A stretch of 64,000 nucleotides of DNA from Zygnema cylindricum (lineage: Eukaryota > Streptophyta > Zygnematophyceae > Zygnematales > Zygnemataceae), in the NCBI GenBank assembly GCA_037447655.1, contig JBBHKE010000303.1:208563-272562 (forward strand), given 5' to 3'. Positions 51,549 to 63,523 of the stretch are shown here, piece after piece (position 1 is the stretch's first letter; every line of letters starts with the position of its first letter). Below the pieces are notes generated by a model that saw only the letters and a program-made list of their open reading frames with translations, ran no database searches and was not told where the DNA came from. Position numbers and translations under genes: made by a program.

Positions 51549-52650
51549 GCTTGCAGCTTCCTAAATATGTTGTTCATAACATCCAACGCTTTCCGCCCAA
51601 CAGTCGCACAACCTTTCCCTTGCAAGGTGATGAATTTACACGTATAATCTCACAAGCTACTTTAACGACTACTGTCATATCCACCTACTCCGACTCAGAT
51701 TTGGTCCAAAAATTTATTTCGATTCATCAAGAATTGAGCTTTTAGTTACCAACATTGATGGGATTTGAACCCGCATCAGCAGTCTTTCCAACAAAATTGT
51801 TCCATGTGAAAACCATCAGAAGAAGAAGCCATTCCACCTTTCATTAAAAGTATCTTTGGCCAATGAACCAATACAAGACATTGATATCTTTTCTGAACTT
51901 TTGAGCGCCGCTGTTATCAAACTCATGAAACTTGCCTAAATCCCTATTAGCTTCAGCCCGAGGGAGTGGATCTTTCAGTACTTCGATAATCACAAAACCA
52001 CACCACCGAACCACACTCGTTAGTGCAGCATCTTCAGCCTCACAATATGGATGGCCCCAAACTCCCTTAAACTAAAACTCTCAGGAATGGAACAGACTCT
52101 TTACCAAGCATGCATATATGTCTATAATTTTGGTGAACAAGACTGATAAGAGTCGACGAGGGAACAAACGTGTTGACACGAGTAATAACTGTGAATCAGT
52201 AAACAAATTTGCCTGCTTTAATTAATACATAACGAGAGTAACATTCAGATTAAAACAACCGTTATCACATATGTCAGTTAAGCTAAGCCCTCTTTGACAA
52301 ATGGCTGTACAGGAAAAAGGAACAATTTCAAAAAGACAAACCCAGTATTTCCTCGATACTTTTCCAATGTCTTTTCTTGCGACAACAGACTATTTCTAAG
52401 GAGTACGAAAGAGCACTAGTTTAAAGCATGCGTTTAAGCTATAGAGGGTAGTGGATAAACGAGACACCACAATTGTTCTATATACCGATGCTGCCGTGAC
52501 ATCTCTGTTATGTGACACCTCTATTACTTGACATCCCTGTCACCATCAATATGACTTGCTGCAACAGAAACCAGAGCCTTGATGAACCAGCTTGTCGACA
52601 CTTCCTGACCTTATCTCAGTTCAAAAGTCCGAAAACTTGTGCCTTCAAAA
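51549..52650. other. 3' flank of TOL1, no gene
   Basis: No coding support. It probably includes the TOL1 3' UTR near 52300-52650. Confidence 0.5.
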
Positions 52651-55600
52651 TCAGAACACAATCATGTCATCATCTCCTTTCTTGTCCTTCTTTGCCGAGC
52701 CGGATGCCACCTCCTTCTTTCCAAAAATAACCTCGTCTAAGTGCGCCATGGCCTGTGTCTCATCTGCCGGTGTTGACCGAGGTCCTGACCGTTTACGCAA
52801 AAGACCTTCTGCTTCACCGACATCATCGTCATCATTGGCTGAGACCGCCACTAGAGCAGCCGGGCCTTCCCGGTTACCCCGCGACTCTCCAATGTCAGAT
52901 GCTCCATTTGTTTGCATAGATTCAAATTTCCTCAAGACTTTATCAAGGTCGTCGTGGACGCTTAGAGCCTCAAAAAGAAGAGTTTCGTTATCACCTGCTC
53001 CTTCTATGATGCGTTGCACAGCAGTTTGAGATTGACGGCATTGGAAAACAAGTGTACCTGTCAATTCGTCCTACAATTCCAGAAACAACCACACCACAAC
53101 TTCGACGAGAATTAGCATGGATGATCGTACTTTTGATGTTCATCTTGATTTTCCTAACAAGACACTCGTCATCCCACCGACTCATAGAAGTTGGCCTAAA
53201 ACCCCATAATGTCAATGCTCGAACCACCATTGGTATTGCAAGAAACAGCAACTTCATGACCTCTATTACATATGTAATTCGCATACCACCATACCCATCC
53301 TAACGCAAACATCCGAGGTCAAGTAAATCTGTCCAGACTGCTTGATCCTCGGGCTGAAAAGTGTACAAGTGCTTGAAAAACTAGAGCGTGTTACAACTAT
53401 TGATCCAACGATTCTGAAATACAGTTAAAACTAACTCATAGCCCATGCAGGTACACCATGAATCTTCTTTTGCCTCTATCATACCAATAATTGCGCTGCG
53501 CACAAAATTAATACAAACCTCAAGTACCACAAACAAAAATTATGCAGAGAATACTTTCCCCCATTGGCCCATAAAATGCATGCAAACTCGGAGATTGACG
53601 ATACTACACTGCCCATCGTTATTAGAGTTAAAGATGTTTTGGCAGCCAAAAGTACTTTTTCACCTCACACAGTTTTCCAAATTTCAAGTCTGGTACCTTT
53701 CGATTGCTTGCCTCAGAACAAAAATCCAACTACCGATCACAGAATTAAGGGCCTTTAACTGCCCGGGAAATGTTCAACTCTAATGATCATTGTCAGTGTC
53801 ATTCCCCATTCATGCTATTAGTTCGTCTAAACTGACAAATGCACGGTCTAAAATGATAGCCACATATAGTTTTAGCCCAATTGCAACTCCAATTTCCAAA
53901 ACCAGTTCAATACAATGCAATTTATAGATCTACATTCAGAAGGTTGTAGTAGCATAGGAAGAGTATGCATTGCATGATGCCAAATCCGCATACAACAACG
54001 ACCTCAAAGTGAAATTCACACCTCACCCTGTCTTCGCGACATCTCTACACCTATCAGGTTCACCCAGAATAAGTAATACATGCTATTGCTATACACAATA
54101 CAGACCTTCCTTCGAAGTCTTTGACACATTTACTTGAATTTCTCATTGCGCTAAAGGACGACCCACGTTAGATACTTGTACAGCAGTCCAACTACTGAAT
54201 GCTCATGAAGGAGACCGGTAAAAAAGAGGAAGTGTCTTTTTCCACTGCCACAAAGCAAACTGGCAATACTCCCAAAGACCACATAACTTCTACCATTCAC
54301 TGTACTGCATTCTATCAAAGGGATCTAAATAGATGCAACTTACTCACGCAACCAAGTATAGACCACCTACATCCACAAAAAACCAGCAAAGCCCCTTCGA
54401 GAATCATGCTACTGCCACACTAGAACAAACAGGTCAAGGTCAGATTGGCCTGGCAAGATAACTCTGTTTTGAGGTGTACTGTATAACACCCTCACTTACA
54501 TGACATGCAATGAGATTGTGCTACAAAGTACCACTGGGTGTTCAACGCCTGTGTTACAGATAAAGAGCAGCTGTTATTTGCGAGGAGGACCACCACAGGC
54601 ATACAGCTGGATTTTCAAAATTCGCGAGGGCTCACACTATTATAATAGTTGGAGCATATAAAAAGCAAGTAAATAGGAGTCCTGTAAAGTGCTAATCAGC
54701 TGCATTGCAAGCTAATATTGCTAGTCCTTAAAATCACCTCTCCTCTCTGTGTGCATTTGACAAATATAGACGTCTCGCCTATTAAAAAATATTCAGAATA
54801 ATCAATGTCAGAATAACCTTTGTCAATTTAAACCACACAGTCGATATTGTAAACACTGGACGGTGCCTAGCAAGTGTTTTTTAATGCTGCAAAATACGAG
54901 TACCTTTGGAGGATGTTAAACAAAAAAATCAGAAAAAACGAGTGAGCCCAGGGAAAAAAAAAAAAAAAAAACGCTGAAGAAACAGACGCCACGGCAGCAT
55001 AATATCCGAGTGAAATATGAATAAATTAAGTCTCCAATAGAACGGTCGAAAACATCTTGAAACACAGATTTACCTGAAGTGCCTCCTGCTGGGGTGCTGA
55101 CGTCAGCACAGTGGAAAGAAGATCCACACTGTTGCGAGCCACCGCAATAGTCTCCTTCGGGTCTCCAATAGTCTGTACCGACTCTGCCGGGGGTGGCCTT
55201 TGGGCAATAGGGACAGACTGTGGAGGTGTGAAAATTGGAGCCAAGCTTTCATTATCTCTGCCTGGAAATCGTATCCCTCTTGACCTTAAGCTCTGAAACA
55301 CAGTACAGACCATGACATAACAAGAATATCAGATTGAATTAAGCAGCTTAAGGTGCAAAAATTTCCTATCAATTCCACAATTTTCCTGCGACCATCTTCC
55401 AGCGACAAAAGACAAAGTGAAAATCATGAAGGAAACTGGCAAGAAAAAAAACTTCCGCATCTTTTCCGCAATAATTTTCGTTCAAGGGAAGGTAAATAAA
55501 ACCAAGTACAATGCAGACAATCCTGTACCTCAACAAAAAAGGAACACTTGATTCATATACAAAATGCAGGCCAGCTAGAGGTAAGAAACAGCCAAATGAA

Positions 55601-56852
55601 CAGAGGGGCCTCTGTCTAAAGAAAAACTTCCATTGAAACATATTTCTATTTGTTCCGCTACGCTAACCCTTACTCTACGTATCCCGCCGGAAAAGTTGAG
55701 AGTTTTTTGTTACGCTTCCCTACAAGTTAGCATATACGACAGCATCACATATTACAATATGTTCTGATAAAAGTTAATAAAGACTCTTGCAGTAATCTTG
55801 AAGACAGAAAGTGGTCGTCAGTCAGAGATATAGTAAGAGATAAGGAAGAGACAAGAGGGAGGGAAAAAGAAAAAAGTAAAACGACGCAGACTTGGAAAAA
55901 TATACACAAAGAGAAGCAGTTACGCTAAACTACTCCCAAAACAGGAGAAAATCCAGCTAGCTTACTGAAAATTACTTAGTGACACAATAAACATGTACTA
56001 CACATGTAAGTTAAAAATAACCAATGAATAAATATTTAAATATGCACCACAGTCCAAAAACATGAAGAAAACCCTATAACACAGAAAACTGTCACAGGCA
56101 CGGAAGCGCCTGCTGTGTATATAATATATACACACAAACACCCACACACACAAAAAAAAGCAGCGATAAACTTCTGACAGTAACAAGCGACCAGCAAAAG
56201 TACTTCAACAAAACTGCATTAGTTCACCTACTAGTCTAAATTAAAAAAAATTACCAAAAGAAGCAACAACCCAAAAACGACAGACATGTACAGGCTCGCT
56301 TACCTTATATGTCTCTTCAAACACCGGGAGATATCGGAGCTCATCTGTTGCTTCGCCCCAAGCTTCAATCAACCTGAGGCACTTGTTACGGATCTCAGGA
56401 AAACACAGTGGATCGTCCGTAATCTTCACCATCTCATCAAGTACCTTCTCTGTCGCAATGTCTGCGAACATGCGATCACAATTTTTAACAGATGTTTCTA
56501 ACAGAATCAGAGAGTTCATCTGCACAACCGAACTCTTCACTGTCAGTCTTCTTTTTATTGCCCGTACTACATCCACACTGTTCAAGTTCTGTCCGTTCAC
56601 TAAATCACAGATTTCCAAATTTCTGCCCCAATCAGGAGAGCTTAAGGTCTCAGCAGTGGCTTCGTCAACCAGCTTGTCGGCTGGAGTTGGAGTCTGGAAG
56701 AGATCTTTCATTCTCCCGCTGACAACTGTCACTTGTTCACTCAACGTTTTGCTTGCGGCCACACTGCTTGTACGGACTCGAGCACTAATGGCATTGAAAC
56801 CACTCCGAAGCTTCTCAAGGCTGGTGCTTGAGGAGCCATTTGCTTGAGACAT
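52651..56852 (-). CDS. TOL1: TOM1-LIKE protein, TOL1-type (VHS and GAT domains), three exons
   Basis: TOL proteins act as the plant ESCRT-0-like ubiquitin receptors that route ubiquitinated plasma-membrane cargo to multivesicular bodies. Exons: 56852-56304 (ends FEETYK|GTAAGC), 55292-55074 (SLRSRGIRFPGRDNESLAPI to QEALQ|GTAAAT), 53070-52651 (begins DELTGTLVFQCRQSQ). All junctions are phase 0, total 395 residues, similar to TOL1 of Arabidopsis. The VHS domain is about residues 45-183 (LVDEATAETLSSPDWGRNLE, LLETSVKNCDRMF). The GAT domain starts in exon 2 (ARNSVDLLSTVLTSAPQQ) and continues in exon 3 (VQRIIEGAGDNETLLFEALS). The C-terminus (HLDEVIFGKK...DDDMIVF) matches the TOL1 tail (LDEMIFGKK...DDLIRF). 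Introns are about 1.0 and 2.0 kb. It appears intact. Confidence 0.93.
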
Positions 56853-57991
56853 TGCTAAAATATAAAGGGAAAATCAAGCCAAGAAAACAATACTTCTGTA
56901 CAAAGTTTGCTTGTGTAGGAGAGAGAAGAGCTCAACAAGACAGCGGATATTATAAGATAGCAAAAAAAAAGGAAAGAGGCAGTGAATAGGAAGGAGAACC
57001 GCAAAAATGAAAAACAAAAACTATGAGAGGCAAGATTACAAATTATCGACCAAACGGTTTTCCAGAATACAGCCCGCCTTATCACCAAGGAAGTTAGGAG
57101 AGCAGGAATAAATTCGGTGAACTTTTCGAAAGAAAGTACACAAACTAAAGATGACTTCATGACCAAGACCATAATCCCAGCATTTAGAATCTTTGGCTGG
57201 GCACCAGGAAACTGCGGACGAGAGTCCGTACGGTTTGTACTGTTTCTCGCAACTTCCTAACATTGTAATTATACGAGCGAAAATTGCTGGAGTTACTCCA
57301 AGTAACTCCAGAAATGTACGGATTTACTGCGACCACTGGTGTACGGCGACAATAACTGTATTATCCTTGCTTTACTGGCGAGCGGCCCAGTACATAAAGC
57401 GAGAGGACCAGTAAAAAAAACTAACGGCAGTACCGCAAGGAATGTGATCGCAGGATCTCGTACGCTGCCAGCTGTACGTTTTGGTGCGGTACAGTACTGA
57501 GGCCACGGACACCCACGATTCTGCTAAGTATAACCCGTTTCGAAAATTGGAAGTATAGTAAAGTACCATACGTACTCCAATTTACTGGTTTAGTAATGCC
57601 TCCAGTTTGTTTGTTACTTATAATTGCCCTATAACAGACACTAGAAGGTTGTATCTCGTGTAGTAACGTGTAAGCGATTACGAGTAGGAACAAAAGTACA
57701 GCAACAAACCGCCTAGACTACAGCATACGTTACAGTACGGCACAGCCATAGCTATTTGAGGTGATCACTCTATTTCGAATTGGTGCATTTTAGGCCAAAG
57801 TCAAAAACTAGTGTAGATACAAATAATTAATTAGTAAATCCACATTGCAAAACCTAATGTAGTCAGTGTAATTAACATTAATTGTTTGATGCAGTTATTT
57901 CTAACAAAGTAATGAAATGTTAATGTTAATAACTCTAACAGCGAGAGGCGGTTTAGTGAACTGTAGGTCTGCAACGTTGTGTACTGTACAG
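56853..57991. other. TOL1 upstream region
   Basis: No gene. It contains the hairpin ctggagttactccaagtaac near 57282-57308 (a perfect inverted repeat with the following tccag). No convincing TATA box. Confidence 0.5.
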
Positions 57992-58642
57992 TACACCGCG
58001 AATCGTAATTAGAGTAAATTACTCTAATTCGGTCGCTCGAAATTTCGACTCTATTACATCAAATAGAGTAAATGATTCTAATTTTTTCATTATTCTAATT
58101 TAGGTAAGTTTTATTACCGTAACAAAATTGTAATATAGGTTCGTTTTAAATAGTGTGGAGTACGGACGACGTTCGACCGTGCAAAATTGTACTTTTTTAA
58201 GTAGAAAGGTACAATTAATGATTTAATACAATCGCGCGCGCACGTGAAATCGCACTAAACGAAAAATTAATCACATCGAAAAAAAGCCGTTCGCATAACC
58301 CTCGTCCGTCGACAGTATCATCGTCAGTGTGAACATCAGCTGACATTCAGCGCGACAAATAATACTGCGCGGATTGTTAAAACGCAGTTACATGATAATG
58401 GCCTGTATTAAATCATTATTTGTACTTTTACATTTATAAAAGTACAATTTTGCACGGACGGATGTCATCCGTACTCCACACTATTTAAAACGAACATATA
58501 TTATAATTAAAAACGCTAATTAAACTTTACCTTAAATAGAATAATAAAAAAATTAGAATCATTTACTCTATTTGATGTGATAGAGTCGAAATTTCGAGCG
58601 ACCGAATTAGAGTAATTTACTCTAATTACGATTCGCGGTGTA
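57992..58642. mobile_element. Foldback form of TIR-A family, 651 bp, ~290-bp arms
   Basis: TACACCGCGAATCGTAATTAG at both ends, and the inverted match continues for nearly 300 bp on each side (ctctaattcggtcgctcgaa, aatagtgtggagtacgga, caaaattgtacttt and complements) around a short unique centre. The left flank is tgtactgtacag. No coding capacity. Confidence 0.85.
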
Positions 58643-58877
58643 GTGTCGCAAGTTTGGAAACCCGTCAAAGGAGTCTCTCCAGCTCCCCGCCCTCGATTTC
58701 CGACGGGTCTTGTCGACGGTTATTTCTTGACTCACCGTCCGTACGGAATTTTCCCTCGTCTCCCTACCACTGACAACGGATATATTTATTTCCTTCCGCT
58801 CCCTCCGGCAACGGTTATTAACTTATTATCCACTTCGAAAGGTGTGTTCCCATGAACCCGAAACTTACACTTGCTAC
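58643..58877 (+). other. 235-bp unique island between two foldback elements, with a 70-codon frame
   Basis: It contains an open frame (58643-58855: PVKGVSPAPRPRFPTGLVDG, HRPYGIFPRLPTTDNGYIYF) that is proline-rich and not recognised. It has a higher C content than its flanks. It may be plain host DNA trapped between two insertions. Confidence 0.35.
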
Positions 58878-59497
58878 TACACCGGGAATCGTAATTAGAG
58901 TAAATTACTCAAATTCGGTCGCTCGAAATTTCGACTCTATTACATCAAATAGAGTAGATGATTCTAATTTTTTCATTATTCTAATTTAGGTAAGTTTAAT
59001 TAGCGTAACAAAATTGTAATATAGGTTTGTTTTAAATAGTGTGGAGTACGGACGACGTTCGACCGTGCAAAATTGTACTTTTTTAAGTAAAAAGGTACAA
59101 TTAATGATTTAATACAATCGCGCTCGCACGTGAAATCGCACTAAACGAAAAATTAATCACATCGAAAAAAAGCCGTTCGCATAACCCTCGTCCGTCGACA
59201 GTATCGTCGTCAGTGTGAACATCAGCTGACATTCAGCACGACAAATAATACTAACGTCATAATGACGTCAAAACTATACGGACTGACAGATTTTGTACTT
59301 CTACGTAATTTAGTGTTCATAATTACAGCGCGGAAATTTATTGCCGACATAACCCAATATAGAGTACTTAAATAAATTAGAGTAAACTTCCTCTGTGAAA
59401 AAGTTCTATCACATAAATTAGAGTTTATTACTCTAATTGTTTTTTTTTGTTTTTTTACTCTAATTTTTTCATTACTCTAATTACGATTCGCGGTGTA
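58878..59497. mobile_element. TIR-A family element, 620 bp
   Basis: The left arm is nearly identical to that of 57992-58642 for over 300 bp, then it diverges. The right arm instead uses the ctctaattttttcattactc module seen at 28560-28626, so the two halves have different origins. TA-CACC...GGTG-TA ends are present. Confidence 0.8.
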
Positions 59498-60333
59498 GTT
59501 TACGCCACTTTGTACCAGACAGTACAGCACTTTTAACGTGTCATGGTGATGTGGTATTCTCAAATGAAAGGGCGGTAACACATGTAACGAAAACATTAGC
59601 TCTCACGCCTCCGGTTGCTTGGCAAGCGTAATAAACTAATAACTGACGACAACTAAATTCGGATCAGCGGTTAGCGGTGGGCAGAAAACCGTTTCATTAC
59701 GTTTGGACGAAAATATTACTTTTTGTCGGAATATGCTCCCGTCCCAAGATTACGTTTAGAAGCATTACATTTTGCCGGTGAAATGGGGCCCAATGAATTT
59801 GCACCGTCTTTTCAAATCTCCTGTAATTTCGCAACATGTGTCGCCTTTAGTGAACGTCAACAACTTTACATTTCAATCATGATTTGTGCCTACATGGCTG
59901 CACCATCGGCGTTTTTGGAAAAAAACATCCTCTTCACGCTGTAGAACACTTGCTATTGCGAAGAGTGCGCTCGGGTCGCATGCTTAATGAACAGCTCAAA
60001 TCGTACAGGCGAAAAATCACAGTCCTGCTGGAATATAACGCACGTGTGAATAAGAGCGCAAGACCGATAACGACATTCCACGATGTAAAGCATGGCCAAT
60101 GTTTCTTATACATGTGGAAACTCGCAATCTACCCAAGATTTTTTAACCGGTGCTGTATATCGAGAGCCTCTTACCGATAACTGATATATATACCGCTTTT
60201 TGACTTACCGAGAAGCGATAATAGCTTTCTAAGGGTGTTACAGGCTTACAGCGTTACCGACGTTTTTACCTGATAATTATCTGGCAGATAATTATCACTA
60301 TAGCTGTACGGTTCAAACCGTACACCTGTACAG
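59498..60333. other. Interval without gene
   Basis: Short frames at 59723-60180 have no recognisable domain. Confidence 0.45.
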
Positions 60334-60460
60334 TACACCGTGAATCGTTATTAGCGTTTAGAAATTATTAGTGTCAATAATTAATTAGTGTTATTAATAC
60401 TAATTTGGGTATTGAATTATTTTAAAAAAAATGTTTAATTGTAAATTCTATAACGCTGAT
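60334..60460. mobile_element. TIR-A element, left part, interrupted
   Basis: TACACCGTGAATCGTTATTAG follows CTGTACAG. The right end is missing; the sequence is cut by the Harbinger-like insertion at 60464. Confidence 0.6.
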
Positions 60461-60463
60461 TTA

Positions 60464-61772
60464 GGGTGAAGTCCCATTAGACGAAAAGTGAGGTTGTTTA
60501 CAAAAATTTGGACCTCTTCACACTACGCCGTACCTCTTATTTTGTTTTTATTCGGAAAACAACATTACAAAGAATCTTGCCAATATTCTCCAAAGGTCTG
60601 GGAGTTAACAATGACTGTTGGATATTTTTTCGCGAAGCATTCGCTTCGAAAGTTTCTGTAATTGGTGATGAACCTCGCGAGGTACATCACCAATTACAAA
60701 AAACTTTGAGCCACAACACCTTGGATATTGAGCATACATGTCAAGATGGCAACCAACGAAATCAAAAAAAATTCCACACGATACGTGCATTCAAAAATCC
60801 AACAAAAAATACAAACAAAATCTCGTAACGCACTTTCGTCATGCTATTTCTGTTAGCGCCCATGCGCAGCAAAATTTTTTGGCAACGCTCATTCGTGACG
60901 CGAAAAAATAGGAACCCTAAAAAAATGAGCTACACCGCGCATCGTAATTAGAGTAATGAAAAAATTAGAGTAAAAAAAGAGAAAAAAATAATTAGAGTAA
61001 TTTACTCTAATTTATGTGATAGAACTGTTCCAGAAAGGAATTTACTCTAATTTATGCGGTTTACTCTAATTTGGCACGTTAATATCCTCTACTGTAAATA
61101 AGGTATTAGTACAGAATCTGACAAAACGTACAGCTTGTCGTCACTGTGACGTTTGCACTACGCGGATTGTTAAAACGCAGTTACATGATAATGGCTTGTA
61201 TTAAATCATTATTTGTATTTTTTTTATTTATAAAAGTACAATTTTGCACGGACGGACATCATCCGTACTCCACACTATTTAAAATGAACATATATTAGAA
61301 TTAAAAACGCTAATTAAACCTTACCTTAAATAGTATAATAAAAAAGTTAGAATCATTTACTCTATTTGATGTGATAGAGTCGAAATTTCGAGCGACCGAA
61401 TTAGAGTAATTTACTCTAATTACGATTCGCGGTGTACTCTCTGACAAGGCGAAAAAATAGGAACCCTAAAAAAATGAGCTACTCTAGACAAGGCGTTCGA
61501 GCGTCTGCAAAGGGCGTCTGCAAAGAGTACAGAAATTGTGTAGTACGATGACATGGTCCGCGTGTACGTGGTACGCAAATGAAGATTTCAAGTTAAAGCT
61601 CGTCGGTGTAAAAGATACTTCACGATTTTTAATATCAAATCTATAGTTACGTGGTACCACACTTTTGCTAACACGTGGATTACAGACTTTGCGCAATGGA
61701 ACTTCGTTCAAATTGTAGCATTCTGTAAAGTTGGCCGTACAATTACAAAATTTCCTAAATGGAACTTCACAC
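60464..61772. mobile_element. Harbinger-like MITE (TIR-B family), split by a TIR-A element
   Basis: Starts GGGTGAAGTCCCATTAG after TTA (60461-60463) and ends TGGAACTTCA, then C-A-C and TTA. It is colinear with 27785-28509, including the CTCGCGAG-centred palindrome at about 60680, but has an extra 506-bp TIR-A element (60931-61436) inside. The hAT-like element at 61778 inserted across its right terminus. Confidence 0.75.
60931..61436. mobile_element. TIR-A family element nested in TIR-B, 506 bp
   Basis: TACACCGCGCATCGTAATTAG to CTAATTACGATTCGCGGTGTA. Its left arm matches the right arm of 58878-59497 (inverted) and its right arm matches 58440-58642. It sits in one copy of a 33-bp tandem duplication of the host element (60900-60932 and 61449-61481). 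Confidence 0.8.
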
Positions 61773-61777
61773 TTAGG

Positions 61778-62198
61778 TAGTGTTGGGTATCGAGGACCCA
61801 TTGCCGATATTCGATATATATCGAATTTCATGTACCCGATATTCGATATATCGCTTCGATATATCGAATTTCAAATTAACGCGATATATTGCCAATATAT
61901 CGCCGATATATCGTATTGACGATATATCGAAAATGAAAATTTTACATTTTTTTTTCAAAAACAGCCCCCCGCTCAGTGGGGGGGGGGGGGGGGGGGGACT
62001 AAATATCCGTACGATTCTCCGTACTTTTTTTCGTACGGTTTTCCGTACTTGACTGTACGGATATGCAATTTTTGCGATATATATCGCGATAATTTATGTT
62101 GGTCCCGGTACGATATATCGAGGAATCTGCTCAATCGATATTCGATATATCGAATATCGAAATTATCGCGATATGAAACTACCCGATACCCAACACTA
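61778..62198. mobile_element. hAT-like element, 421 bp, uninterrupted
   Basis: TAGTGTTGGGTATCGAGG to CGATACCCAACACTA with TATCGATATATCG-rich arms. The flanking octamers cacttagg (61770-61777) and cccttagg (62199-62206) differ at one base, as expected for an 8-bp duplication. No transposase. Confidence 0.8.
61978..61997 (+). repeat. Run of 20 G
   Basis: A homopolymer in the centre of the hAT-like element, preceded by CCCCCC at about 61965-61970. The length is uncertain in most sequencing data. Confidence 0.8.
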
Positions 62199-62206
62199 CC
62201 CTTAGG

Positions 62207-62691
62207 TACACCGGATTTGCCGTCATCATATAAACAGTAAAATAAGTATAAGTACAGAATCTAACAATCCGTACAGCGTCGCGTCCTTTTACTATAATTA
62301 ATCCATAATTTTAATTCGGGTTTGTGAACGCGTTTGTTGCAAACTCAACACAAGGTTTATGACTTTATTCGAAGCGGAGTTCTGTATGCAACCGCCATAA
62401 GTTAGCTAACATTTATGTACGATTTTCGGTAACGAAGTAGTGTTGTACGAACAAACAACTTCCGTACACCACACTATACATAAGTGCGGTATGACCGTAT
62501 TTTAAGTTCGAGGCTCAATGATCCAAGCCTTCAAGGTGTACTATATATATTGTACTGTAGCGTTATGTATAGCGCAAGTTTCACCATGAATCAATATGTA
62601 CTTTTTTGAGGGGTCTCACTGCTATATATCGCATGGCCATGAATAGCATCCAACAAGAATGGTATTGCGATATTTTAAATATCCGTAACAC
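62207..62691. other. Interval without gene
   Basis: Nothing recognised, apart from a TACACCGG motif at 62207 that resembles only the first bases of the TIR-A end. Confidence 0.5.
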
Positions 62692-62903
62692 GACACCGCA
62701 AATCGCTATTAGCGTTAACAAATATTTAGTGTTAAAGAACAATTAGTGTGATTAACGCTAATTGGGAATTTGGGGATTTTCAAGGAAATCAATCACTATA
62801 ATTTGTTTTTTACGGTTTTTTTAATCACTCTATTTAAGAATTTGGGTAAAAATTTAGGGGCGCTGAATTAGCGCGATTAACCCTAATAGCGATTTGCGGT
62901 GTA
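62692..62903. mobile_element. TIR-A family MITE, 212 bp
   Basis: GACACCGCAAATCGCTATTAG to CTAATAGCGATTTGCGGTGTA, with almost perfect end pairing. Confidence 0.8.
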
Positions 62904-62919
62904 GCCGCATTAAGTACTG

Positions 62920-63507
62920 TGCACCGTTAATCGTTATTAGTGTTAATAACACTAATTTTGACGCGGCTTTTTTCGGCTCAAAATCATAAATTAGTGTTAT
63001 TAACATTAAAATATAATTAACGCTATTATGGAAAGTATTTATTTAGTGTTAACCATTTTATATTACGTTCGTCGAAATTAGTGTGATGTACGAGAAGCTC
63101 GTTTACGTACATCGCGTTGTCGTGACATCTCAATTTTACAACATTAAGTGCGCTTCGCATGTAAATTAAATTCCAGTACCAATTAGCCGTCGGAAAGAGC
63201 GAAACATTACGAAATATAAAGCATAAAATAGCGTTAATTTTACTCTATTTTACATCTTTCGTACGATTTCCAAACCGCACAAATACGTATTTCAGCGAAA
63301 GCTGTCAGGATAGTACACCTGAACTTGAAATAGCATCGATGACAGCTCAGCGTACACCCTACGAAGTCGACACACAAATTGGCGTTAAGTGCCAAATTAA
63401 TGTTAATGCTTTTTTTTGTTGGACACAAAATCACAAATTAGCGTTATTAACACTAAATTAGCGTTTACACTAATTTTTTTTCCATACTAATAACGATTAG
63501 CGGTGTA
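62920..63507. mobile_element. TIR-A family element, 588 bp
   Basis: TGCACCGTTAATCGTTATTAG to CTAATAACGATTAGCGGTGTA. It starts 17 bp after the previous copy. The interior has a gtgttattaacactaa-type repeat on both arms. Confidence 0.75.
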
Positions 63508-63523
63508 CTATACAAGTCGGTTG

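Noticed and set aside
51744-51830. Possible tRNA on the minus strand (GGGTTCAAATCCC-like T arm)
   Set aside because: Only the T-arm motif is present. No matching acceptor 5' half, D arm or anticodon stem could be placed.
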